Below are positions 45,531 through 52,311 of a stretch of DNA of 64,000 nucleotides, piece by piece (positions within the stretch are counted from its first letter, which is position 1; each line of letters opens with the position of its first letter). Position numbers and translations under genes: made by a program. Below the pieces are notes generated by a model. It saw nothing but the letters and a program-made list of their open reading frames with translations. It made no database searches and was not told where the DNA came from. Source of the DNA: Stenotrophomonas sp. ISL-67. GTDB lineage: Bacteria; Pseudomonadota; Gammaproteobacteria; Xanthomonadales; Xanthomonadaceae. The stretch covers positions 1 to 64,000 of the forward strand of contig NZ_JAGGRL010000005.1 in NCBI RefSeq assembly GCF_018612915.1. Reading direction: 5' to 3'.

Positions 45531-46525
45531 GGGTGGTCACCGCCTTCGACCATCGCCAGCGCGTGGCCCAGCACGGGTACCAGGATGTCAAGGCACTGCA
45601 CCGCTGCGCGCGGGCTGCCCGGCAGCGCGAACACCAACATCTGCCCCACCTGCACCACGTCGGCGCGGCTCAGCCACGCCAGCGGGGTGTGCTGTGCGCT
45701 CAGGCTGCGCACCATCTGCGCCAGGCCTTCAACCCGTCGCCCGCCCACCGACAACAGGGCCTCCGGGGTGAGGTCGCGTGGGCCCAGGCCGGTGCCGCCG
45801 GTGCACAGGCACAGCCGGACACCCTCGGCAGCCAACTGCTGCAGGCGCCTGGCCAGGGGCTGTACGCCATCGGGCAGGATCTCGGCAGCGGTGATCCGGC
45901 CGCCCAGTGCCTGCAACCCTTCCACCAGGCGGGGGCCGGAGCGGTCTTCGTAGCGCCCGTCACTGGCGCGGTCGCTGAGCGTCAGCACGGCACAGGGCGC
46001 ACCCTGCAACTGGCGCGGCGGGCGTGGCTGGAAACGTTCACGCTCCTCGTCATTCATGCCCTGCGGATGCAGCCACAGGCCGCGCTTGCCGCCTTCCTTG
46101 AACAACAGGCGCACCGCGCCGATCTCCAGCGCGGGCTCGACCGGCTTGCTCAGGTCGTACAGGGTCAGCAGCGCCGCGGTGACCCCCGCCAACGCTTCCA
46201 TCTCGACACCGGTACGCGCTTCGCTTGCACATTCACACCACACCCGGATCGCATGCCGCTCAGGCACCGGCGCGCAGTGCACGCGCACCAGCTCCAGCGG
46301 CAGCGGGTGGCACAGCGGCATCAGCGCGGACGCCATCTTCGCGCCCTGCAGCCCGGCCACTTCCGCCATGACCAGCGCGTCGCCCTTGGGCAACCGGCGC
46401 TGCACGATCAGCGGCCAGGCCACCGGCCCAGCCAGCAGTTCGCCCACGGCGACCGCGCGCCGACGGGTCACGCGCTTGTCGCGCACATCGGCCATGTGGA
46501 AGGCTGCGGATATCTCGCCAGTCAT
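45527..46525 (-). CDS. moaCB: Fused cyclic pyranopterin phosphate synthase / molybdopterin adenylyltransferase (MoaC-MoaB)
   Basis: 332 residues from the ATG at 46525 (GGAGG 11 bp upstream). Residues about 5-155 are MoaC (FHMADVRDKRVTRRRAVAVG, LQGAKMASALMPLCHPLPLE, GVEMEALAGVTAALLTLYDL). After a short linker, residues about 165-330 are MoaB/MogA (AVLTLSDRASDGRYEDRSGP, CTGGTGLGPRDLTPEAL, FALPGSPRAA). The fusion joins the second step (cPMP formation) with adenylylation of molybdopterin. It starts 8 bp after moaA. Confidence 0.93.
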   Translation of the reverse strand: MTGEISAAFHMADVRDKRVTRRRAVAVGELLAGPVAWPLIVQRRLPKGDALVMAEVAGLQGAKMASALMPLCHPLPLELVRVHCAPVPERHAIRVWCECASEARTGVEMEALAGVTAALLTLYDLSKPVEPALEIGAVRLLFKEGGKRGLWLHPQGMNDEERERFQPRPPRQLQGAPCAVLTLSDRASDGRYEDRSGPRLVEGLQALGGRITAAEILPDGVQPLARRLQQLAAEGVRLCLCTGGTGLGPRDLTPEALLSVGGRRVEGLAQMVRSLSAQHTPLAWLSRADVVQVGQMLVFALPGSPRAAVQCLDILVPVLGHALAMVEGGDHP

Positions 46526-46532
46526 TGCGTAC

Positions 46533-47513
46533 TCATCCTCCAATGGATGCCAGGTTCGGGGTCAGGCCGGTCTGGCCCTGGTGCAGCCCATGCCCGGCCG
46601 CCTTGAGGCCAAGCTGGGTGGTGATCCGCGCAAGCAGTGCGTCGCGGTCGTCTTCGTGTTGCAGCAACGGCCGCAGTGGCACGCCGAACTCGCCGAACAG
46701 GCACAACCGCAGGTCACCGCGTGCGGTCACCCGCAACCGGTTGCAGCCCTGGCAGAAATCACGCGCATACGGCGCGATCACCCCAATGCTGCCGCGATGG
46801 TCGGGATGGGTGTATTCGCGTGCGGGGCCAGCATCGGCGGCCCGTGGGCGCAGCCGCCAACCGGCGGCCAGCAGCTGGTCCACCACCACGTCCGCGCGCA
46901 GGTGATGGCGCTCGAAGTACGCCGCGTTGTCACCGGTACGCATCAGCTCGATGAAGCGCACGCTCACCGGCCGGTCGCGCAGGAACGCCATCCAGGCGGG
47001 CAGCTCGTTGTCGTTGAGGCCACGCAGCAGCACCGCATTGAGCTTGATCGATTCCATCCCGAGCTCCTGTGCCAGCGCGATGCCCTGCAGGATTTCCGGC
47101 TGGCGGTCGTGCCCGGTAATGGCGTGGAAACGGTCGCGCTGCAGGCTGTCCATGCTGACGTTCAGCGCCGTCAGGCCCGCCCGGTGCCAGCCCGGCAGGC
47201 GGCGCGGCAGCAGCGTGCCATTGGTGGTGATGGCGATCTTGCGGATACCGGGCACGCCGGCCACGCGTGCGATGATCTGCTCAAGGTCCTTGCGCAGGCT
47301 GGGTTCACCGCCGGTCAGCCGGATCTTGTGCATGCCCAGCGTGGCGAAGGCGCGGACCAGCCGCACGATTTCGTCGACGTCCAGGAACGTGGGGCGACCG
47401 TCGGCCTGGTAACCATCAGGCAGGCAGTAACTGCAGCGGAAATTGCAGGCTTCGGTCAATGAGAGGCGCAGATACGGGAAGCGGCGACCGAAGCCGTCGG
47501 TGAGCTGGGTCAT
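46533..47513 (-). CDS. moaA: GTP 3',8-cyclase (radical SAM)
   Basis: 326 residues, AGGAGG 6 bp before the ATG. N-terminal cluster CNFRCSYC and C-terminal cluster CQGCNRLR with the later Cys in LRLCLFG are both intact. The protein ends in Gly-Gly, needed for activity in MoaA enzymes. It makes the cyclic GTP intermediate, the first step of molybdopterin synthesis. First gene of the moa operon, downstream of an FNR box. Confidence 0.96.
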   Translation of the reverse strand: MTQLTDGFGRRFPYLRLSLTEACNFRCSYCLPDGYQADGRPTFLDVDEIVRLVRAFATLGMHKIRLTGGEPSLRKDLEQIIARVAGVPGIRKIAITTNGTLLPRRLPGWHRAGLTALNVSMDSLQRDRFHAITGHDRQPEILQGIALAQELGMESIKLNAVLLRGLNDNELPAWMAFLRDRPVSVRFIELMRTGDNAAYFERHHLRADVVVDQLLAAGWRLRPRAADAGPAREYTHPDHRGSIGVIAPYARDFCQGCNRLRVTARGDLRLCLFGEFGVPLRPLLQHEDDRDALLARITTQLGLKAAGHGLHQGQTGLTPNLASIGG

Positions 47514-47606
47514 GGCATCCTCCTGTATTCAGGTACGTGCAATGGCGTACGTTGGCCTCGGTGCTTTCGATGGCGACCAGCCTACGAGCTGCCCTCCCAC
47601 GCCGGT

Positions 47607-47620
47607 ATGATTTAAATCAA
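47607..47620. promoter_or_regulatory. FNR box between moaA and the divergent gene
   Basis: ATGATTTAAATCAA (minus: TTGATTTAAATCAT) matches nine of ten FNR positions. The centre is 100.5 bp before moaA's ATG, almost the same geometry as at narK, and about 81 bp before the ATG of the plus-strand gene at 47695. Confidence 0.8.
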
Positions 47621-47694
47621 TGCGGCGCCATCCAACAGCCGGCTGCGTTGTGGCAGCATGCGGTTTCACTTGCTGCACGCGGATGACACTGCCC

Positions 47695-48099
47695 ATGGCG
47701 TTGACCGACTTCGATGGCCTGCTGCAGGCCGCAGGCACCCAGCCCGAACCGCAACGGTTGCTGTTCGTCTTCGTACGTGCCGAACTGCCCGAGTCGCCCA
47801 CCGCAGACCAGCACGCCCGCCACGCGCGGCGCGAAGGGGGCACGCTGGGTCCGGTGCTGTGCGTGGACAAGCTGCCGACCGAAGTCGCTTCGTTCCACGC
47901 GCTACAGGTTGAATCGGCAGATACGGGCATGGAGTGGGACCTGGTCTTCGTTGCCGCTTTGGACGGGCGTGCCGGGGTGGCCCCGTCCAGCGACGAAGCC
48001 GCGCAACCATTGCGTTTGATGGTCAACGCCATCAACGATGGGCAGGTAACCCGATTCGCCGCGTTCGACCGCGACGGGGAACCGGTCCAGTTCTACTGA
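47695..48099 (+). CDS. Small conserved protein commonly named 'ribonucleotide reductase subunit alpha'
   Basis: 134 residues. The ATG at 47695 is chosen because relatives begin with an M-x-x-T-x-F-D-x-LL pattern, as here (MALTDFDGLLQAAG); an ATG at 47683 is possible. Typical segments: PQRLLFVFVRAELPES, LCVDKLPTEVASF, MEWDLVFVAAL, and a C-terminal FDRDGEPVQFY. Database names such as ribonucleotide reductase alpha for this family are almost certainly erroneous: there is no catalytic domain. Divergent from moaA with the FNR box between them; its tail overlaps the convergent membrane gene by 7 bp. Confidence 0.75.
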   Translation: MALTDFDGLLQAAGTQPEPQRLLFVFVRAELPESPTADQHARHARREGGTLGPVLCVDKLPTEVASFHALQVESADTGMEWDLVFVAALDGRAGVAPSSDEAAQPLRLMVNAINDGQVTRFAAFDRDGEPVQFY

Positions 48100-48425
48100 T
48101 TTACCAGCTCCAGCGTGAGGAAGAAGATCACCAGCACCGTGTTCAGGCCCCAGCCCACGGTCAGCCCGCGCGCCGCAACACCCAGGCCGGGCGTGCGTGC
48201 GGTCGGCGCCGCGCGCCAGACCGCCGGAATGATCCAGCCGGTGTAGAGCAGCAGCACCGCGAACAGGCCCAACACCAGCGCAACCTGCTGGCGTGCCAGC
48301 GCCCACAGTGCAACGGCCCAGAGCACGTTGCTCGGAATCACGCCCAGCAGCCAGAACACGCGCCACAGGCGGGTATGTCCGCCGGGATTGGCTCCCAATG
48401 AAGAGGTCGACGTTGCAGCGGTCAT
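48093..48425 (-). CDS. Small membrane protein
   Basis: 110 residues, GGGAGA 5 bp before the ATG. Three hydrophobic segments (VFWLLGVIPSNVLWAVALWAL, VALVLGLFAVLLLYTGWIIP and LTVGWGLNTVLVIFFLTLEL-like). No family recognised. The 3' end overlaps the convergent small protein gene by 7 bp. Confidence 0.7.
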   Translation of the reverse strand: MTAATSTSSLGANPGGHTRLWRVFWLLGVIPSNVLWAVALWALARQQVALVLGLFAVLLLYTGWIIPAVWRAAPTARTPGLGVAARGLTVGWGLNTVLVIFFLTLELVNQ

Positions 48426-48551
48426 GATTCTCCCTGTGGTTCAGGTCACGCGATCAAAGTCGGGTGGAAACATGCGCTGCCAGAGTGCCCCCACGTGTGG
48501 GGCGCGTCAACCGTTGCCGAGGCGCGGGCCGCGGTAAAGCTGCCAGTAAAA

Positions 48552-49481
48552 CTACTGGTTGCCGGTCGCTGCAAGGGCGAAGTCCAGCCCGGCGCGTATC
48601 GCCGCCACCTGTGCATCGTTGCACTGCACCGGTGTAGTGCGCGGGCTGTCCGGATACACTTCGGTGGTGGTGGCGAAGCGCGCGTTGGTGAAGCCGGCGC
48701 AGGCACCGATCGAACGCGATTCGCCCCAGACCACGCCCGGCGCCTGCAATGGCAGCCCAGCCAGGTTGCCGTGCGCATCGGCGGGTGCGATGTGGGTGAT
48801 CGGTGCCACGGCGGTGATCAGGGCACGCTGGAAGGCCGGTTCGGGATTCTCGCTGTTGCCGATCACATAGAAGCCGTCTGGAATGGTTTCCGGGATCCAT
48901 GGCCTGCCATCGCGCGACGCCAGCGCCGGATCGAATTCATGCGCGTCGCTGTCGGTGGTTTCGTGCAGGTCCAGGTGCACCAGCAGGCTGTCGTTGCGCG
49001 CGGCGATCCAGTTCATCAGCGAGGCCGATTCGACAATCCGGCCACCGTCACGGAAGCTGCGGTTGGGATCGATGGCATCGCGGTTCCAGCGCTGGATGCG
49101 TTCGTAGCCCCAAGGGCAGACGCAGGGTGCGACGATGAGGTTGATGCGGCCGGCGTACGCAGGGGCGTGGTCGTGCAGGAACTGCAGTGCCCCGTGCACG
49201 CCGCTGGTTTCGTAGCCGTGCACGCCGCCGGTGACCAGCGCGGTGGGAAGTGCCGGATTCCAATCGCGGGTCATGGCGAGCAACAGCGGGTAGGTGCCGG
49301 TGATGGATTCGAGCTGGCCGTATTGCACCACCTCCAGTGCATCGGGAAGCGCGTTCAGTGCGGCGACCACGTCGTCCGCATGGTTGCGTTGCACGATCTG
49401 GCGCGCGCGCCATGCCGCGCGTTCGGTATCGCCCCAGGGTTGGCCGGGGGTGCCGATGGGATGGAAATGGGGGGTGGTCAT
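48552..49481 (-). CDS. M14/AstE-like zinc carboxypeptidase family protein
   Basis: 309 residues from the ATG at 49481, with AGGAG 7 bp upstream. Zinc motif HxxE in TGGVHGYETSGVHGA (about residue 93) with the third ligand in VHLDLHETTD. RWNRDAIDPNRSF supplies the substrate-binding Asn-Arg pair typical of M14 enzymes. No signal peptide. Probably a cytoplasmic carboxypeptidase or succinylglutamate desuccinylase-like deacylase; substrate unknown. Confidence 0.82.
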   Translation of the reverse strand: MTTPHFHPIGTPGQPWGDTERAAWRARQIVQRNHADDVVAALNALPDALEVVQYGQLESITGTYPLLLAMTRDWNPALPTALVTGGVHGYETSGVHGALQFLHDHAPAYAGRINLIVAPCVCPWGYERIQRWNRDAIDPNRSFRDGGRIVESASLMNWIAARNDSLLVHLDLHETTDSDAHEFDPALASRDGRPWIPETIPDGFYVIGNSENPEPAFQRALITAVAPITHIAPADAHGNLAGLPLQAPGVVWGESRSIGACAGFTNARFATTTEVYPDSPRTTPVQCNDAQVAAIRAGLDFALAATGNQ

Positions 49482-49520
49482 GGTGGGGCTCCTGAAGCGG
49501 ATGCGGCCATTGTAAATCAC

Positions 49521-49637
49521 ACGTGCGCAGGGTCATGGCGGTGACACGCATGGCGATCTACGTGCGCAGGATCATGGCGTTGACACGCATGGCGACCTAC
49601 GTGCGCAGGATCATGGCGTTGACACGCATGGCGTGTC
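49521..49637. repeat. Three tandem copies of a 39 bp repeat
   Basis: Units start at 49521, 49560 and 49599, each opening ACGTGCGCAG and containing GACACGCATGGCG. The first two units contain a CTAC (GTAG in reverse) just before the next unit; the third is extended into a full GTAG palindrome at 49621-49642. The period of 13 codons keeps short frames open on both strands, but no coding signal is seen. Confidence 0.85.
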
Positions 49638-49642
49638 ACTAC
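49621..49642 (-). repeat. SMAG-like GTAG palindromic element
   Basis: Read on the minus strand it is GTAG followed by TGACACGC-CAT-GCGTGTC, the GTAG-headed stem-loop form described for Stenotrophomonas maltophilia. Confidence 0.75.
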
Positions 49643-49696
49643 GATCTTTGGTCGCTCGGGGTGGGGGTCGAACGTGGATGTTGGGCTGCAGGGGGT

Positions 49697-49719
49697 GTAG
49701 GGACACGCCATGCGTGTCC
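49697..49719 (+). repeat. SMAG-like GTAG palindromic element
   Basis: GTAG followed by the perfect 8 bp stem GGACACGC / GCGTGTCC. In inverted orientation to the element at 49621, GTAG heads facing each other. Confidence 0.8.
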
Positions 49720-49721
49720 GC

Positions 49722-49742
49722 GGGGCCGGCATTGCCGGCCCC
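49722..49742. terminator. Strong hairpin downstream of the EF-G paralogue
   Basis: A perfect 9 bp stem GGGGCCGGC / GCCGGCCCC with a 3-base loop lies 25 bp beyond the EF-G-like stop. No T-run, so either a Rho-type 3' end stabiliser or part of the repeat cluster. Confidence 0.5.
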
Positions 49743-49766
49743 GTTCCCATTCCTGACGGCATCGCG

Positions 49767-51803
49767 TCAAGCGGCCTGCACTTCCTCATACCCGTTGAAG
49801 CGCATGTCGCTCGATGCGCGCCCCTGGGTCAGCGAGCGCAGCGAGGTGGTGTAGCCGGACAACTGCGCCAACGGCGCGTAGCCCACCACTTCCGCACGGC
49901 CGCCCTGGTCCTCGATGGAGGCGATGCGGCCGCTGCGGCGGTTGAGGTCGCCCACCACGTCGCCGACATTCACCGACGGCACGTGGATGGCCACTTCCAT
50001 CACCGGCTCAAGCAGCCGGGTGCCGGCCTGCAGCAGCGCGGCCTTCACCGCTTCGGCACCGGCCCGATGGAAGGCCAGATCGGACGAATCCTTGGCATGG
50101 GTCTGCCCGTCGACCAGCACCACCTCGATGCCCACCACCGGATGGCCACGCGGACCCTCCGACAGCGCGCCACGCACGCCTTTCTCCACCGCGGCCACGA
50201 ACCCGCGCGGGATCACGCCGCCGACGGTGCGGTCGACGAAATGCACCTCGCCGTCCTCGCGTGGGCTGACCTCCAGCACCACCCGTGCGTACTGGCCCTG
50301 GCCGCCGGTCTGCTTGACCACCTTGCCTTCCACGCCCCGTACCGCCTGCTTCAGCGTTTCCTGGTAGGCCACCCGTGGCGCACCGGTTCGAACATTGACG
50401 TTCCATTCGGTGCGCAGCCGTTCGACCATCACCTCCAGGTGCAGCTCGCCCATGCCCCAGACCAGGGTTTCCCCGCTGTCCGCTTCGGTTTCGACGCGGA
50501 ACGACGGATCTTCCTGGGCCAGGCTGGACAGGCCCTGCGCGATGCGGATCAGGTCAGCCGCCTTCTCCGCGGTCAACCGCCACGCCAGCACCGCGTGCTG
50601 CGCCTGGATCGCATCCAGCAGCAGCGGGCGCGAAGGCGCACTCAGCGTTTCACCGCTCACCGCATCCTTCCAGCCCAGTACCGCCACGATGTCACCGGCC
50701 ACGGCCTGCTTGATGTCGTGGGTCTGGTCTGCCTGCACCCGCACCAGGCGGCTGACCCGGCGTCCCTGCGCATGCTGCGAACTGGCCAACGCATCGCCCA
50801 CTTTGAGCGTGCCGGAGTACACCCGCACGAAGCTCAACGCACCGTGGTGCTGGTGCGTGATCTTGAACAGCAGCGCCGCCAGCGGACCGTCCGGGTCCGG
50901 CGGCAGGCTGACCTCGCCATTCTCCTCCGTGGCCACCACGGCCGGCCGATCTTCCGGCGCAGGAAGGTAATCCACGATGGCGTCGAGCAGGGTTTCAATG
51001 CCCTTGCTCTTGAAGGCCGCGCCCGCCAGCACCGGTACACCGGCACCCGCCAGCGTAGCCCGGCGCAACGCCGCGCGCAGCGCGTCTGCCTCCACGGCAC
51101 TGCCGTCCAGCCAGACTTCGGCAAGCAGCTCGTCGTGGTCGGCAACCGATTCGACCAGCGCCGCGCGCCGCGGCTCCCACTCGCCGTGTTCGACGGTGGT
51201 CCATGCGGTGCGGGTCGGCGTGCCGGCCTCGTCCCACTGCACGGTGCTGCGTTCGACCAGGTCGATCCAGCCGTGGAACGTGCTTTCCGCGCCCAATGGC
51301 CAGCCGATCGCCCACGGCCGCGCCTGCAGCTTGTCCTGCAGCTGCGCCAGCACGCGTTCGAACGAGGCGCCGATGCGGTCCATCTTGTTGACGAACGCGA
51401 TCAGCGGCACCCCATGACGACGGGCCTGGTGCCATACGGTTTCCGATTGTGGCTGCACGCCGTCCACGGCAGAGAACACCGCCACCGCGCCATCGAGCAC
51501 GCGCAGCGAACGTTCGACTTCAATGGCGAAGTCGATATGCCCGGGCGTGTCGATCAGGGTCAGATGGTGGGTGGGCTCGCCACGCGGCGCCCAATGCGCC
51601 TGCACGGCGGCCGCGCCGATGGTGATGCCGCGCTCGCGCTCGATCGCCGAGAAGTCGGTGGTGGCCGCGCCATCGTGGACTTCGCCGACGCGATGGATCT
51701 CGCCGGTTTTCCACAGCAGGCGTTCGGTAAGCGTGGTCTTGCCGGCGTCGATGTGGGCAATGATGCCGAGGTTGCGCCGGAGGTGCGGGGTGTGGGTGTT
51801 CAT
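49767..51803 (-). CDS. EF-G paralogue (ribosomal translocase-like GTPase)
   Basis: 678 residues from the ATG at 51803; an upstream in-frame GTG at 51842 is an alternative. GTPase motifs are intact: G1 AHIDAGKTTLTERLLW, G2 ERERGITI, G3 DTPGHIDF, G4 NKMD. Domains II-V follow (VRVYSGTLKVGDAL, GMGELHLEVMVERL, ARVVLEVSPR, MEVAIHVPSVNVGDVVGDLNRR). Somewhat shorter than housekeeping EF-G (about 700) and outside a str operon, so likely the second EF-G or a ribosome-rescue/protection relative. The 300 nt leader has an apparent attenuator. Confidence 0.88.
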   Translation of the reverse strand: MNTHTPHLRRNLGIIAHIDAGKTTLTERLLWKTGEIHRVGEVHDGAATTDFSAIERERGITIGAAAVQAHWAPRGEPTHHLTLIDTPGHIDFAIEVERSLRVLDGAVAVFSAVDGVQPQSETVWHQARRHGVPLIAFVNKMDRIGASFERVLAQLQDKLQARPWAIGWPLGAESTFHGWIDLVERSTVQWDEAGTPTRTAWTTVEHGEWEPRRAALVESVADHDELLAEVWLDGSAVEADALRAALRRATLAGAGVPVLAGAAFKSKGIETLLDAIVDYLPAPEDRPAVVATEENGEVSLPPDPDGPLAALLFKITHQHHGALSFVRVYSGTLKVGDALASSQHAQGRRVSRLVRVQADQTHDIKQAVAGDIVAVLGWKDAVSGETLSAPSRPLLLDAIQAQHAVLAWRLTAEKAADLIRIAQGLSSLAQEDPSFRVETEADSGETLVWGMGELHLEVMVERLRTEWNVNVRTGAPRVAYQETLKQAVRGVEGKVVKQTGGQGQYARVVLEVSPREDGEVHFVDRTVGGVIPRGFVAAVEKGVRGALSEGPRGHPVVGIEVVLVDGQTHAKDSSDLAFHRAGAEAVKAALLQAGTRLLEPVMEVAIHVPSVNVGDVVGDLNRRSGRIASIEDQGGRAEVVGYAPLAQLSGYTTSLRSLTQGRASSDMRFNGYEEVQAA

Positions 51804-51853
51804 GGTCTGGGTCTCGCTGCTGCCATCATCAGGAAGCCGCACGCCGCCGTTGG

Positions 51854-51898
51854 CTAACGGGCGTGCGGCCAGGTTTGGGGCTCGGCGATCTGGTGCAT
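51854..51898 (-). CDS. Candidate micro-ORF in the EF-G paralogue leader, after the terminator
   Basis: A 14-codon frame (MHQIAEPQTWPHAR) whose ATG has an excellent AAGGAG 8 bp upstream. It lies between the leader terminator and the EF-G-like start (51 nt gap). No homologue known to me; expression is inferred only from the ribosome site. Confidence 0.5.
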   Translation of the reverse strand: MHQIAEPQTWPHAR

Positions 51899-51933
51899 GG
51901 CACGTTCTCCTTCATGCGGTTGTAGAAACGAAA

Positions 51934-51954
51934 AGAGCGCCCGATGGGCGCTCT
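51934..51954 (-). terminator. Intrinsic terminator inside the EF-G paralogue leader
   Basis: Perfect 9 bp stem AGAGCGCCC-ATC-GGGCGCTCT followed on the minus strand by TTTTCGTTTC. No supported minus-strand protein gene lies immediately upstream, so it would stop transcripts before the EF-G-like gene. The upstream GGGCGCGTCTG (about 52010-52020) can pair with CAGAGCGCCC, an antiterminator candidate. Confidence 0.72.
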
Positions 51955-51984
51955 GTCTGGGGTCCTGCGGTGATCAGCAATCGA

Positions 51985-52074
51985 TCACCCGCCAGAGGAT
52001 CCGCGAGGCAGACGCGCCCGTCCCGCGAAAGCGCGGGTGCGAGTAAAAAACGTCAGGAGCGGCATCGGGTTCAT
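51985..52074 (-). CDS. Candidate leader peptide of the attenuator
   Basis: A 29-codon frame from the ATG at 52074 (MNPMPLLTFFTRTRAFAGRA onward) ending just before the terminator region. A CCCGCG-CTTT-CGCGGG hairpin and the antiterminator arm lie inside it, so ribosome position could decide the structure. Its ribosome site is weak, and expression is unproven. Confidence 0.4.
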   Translation of the reverse strand: MNPMPLLTFFTRTRAFAGRARLPRGSSGG

Positions 52075-52101
52075 GGCGGTGGTTGAAAGGATCTGGGGCG
52101 A

Positions 52102-52129
52102 ATTCTAGACCTCTGATTCTGGCGTGCAA
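52102..52129 (-). promoter_or_regulatory. Candidate sigma-70 promoter for the EF-G paralogue leader
   Basis: TTGCAC and TAGAAT separated by 16 bp on the minus strand; predicted start near 52095, about 20 nt before the leader peptide ATG. Confidence 0.4.
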
Positions 52130-52218
52130 GCGGTTTTCAGCATCACCGGTGGAACACTGACGGCCATGGCCGCTGCATGACTGCATCACAGACAACAAAC
52201 ACCCCCCGATCCCGTCTT

Positions 52219-52243
52219 GTATATGCGAATAGGTCGCAATTGC
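52219..52243. promoter_or_regulatory. Fur-like box upstream of the TonB receptor
   Basis: The segment ATGCGAATAGGT...CAATTGC shares 8 consecutive bases (ATGCGAAT), GGT, CA and TTGC at the same spacing with the site at 60090-60114. It lies 69-93 bp before the receptor ATG. Confidence 0.5.
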
Positions 52244-52311
52244 ATCCTTCGTGAAAGTCCCTAGAATACGCAGGCAACGTCGCATCGCGACATCCTCGAC
52301 GCTGGCAGTAC

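Noticed and set aside
47695-48099. Ribonucleotide reductase subunit
   Set aside because: The name is used for this 134-residue family in databases, but no reductase catalytic residues or domains are present.
48489-48512. Hairpin with stem CCCCAC/GTGGGG as terminator
   Set aside because: A short palindromic stem without T-run near the M14 peptidase 3' end; too weak to annotate as terminator.
49521-49637. CRISPR-like repeats
   Set aside because: The 39 bp units are directly adjacent with no unique spacers and no cas genes; they are tandem repeats linked to GTAG palindromes.
49517-49789. Short open frames with 13-residue repeats across the repeat cluster
   Set aside because: They arise because the 39 bp period is a multiple of three; no ribosome site or conserved product.
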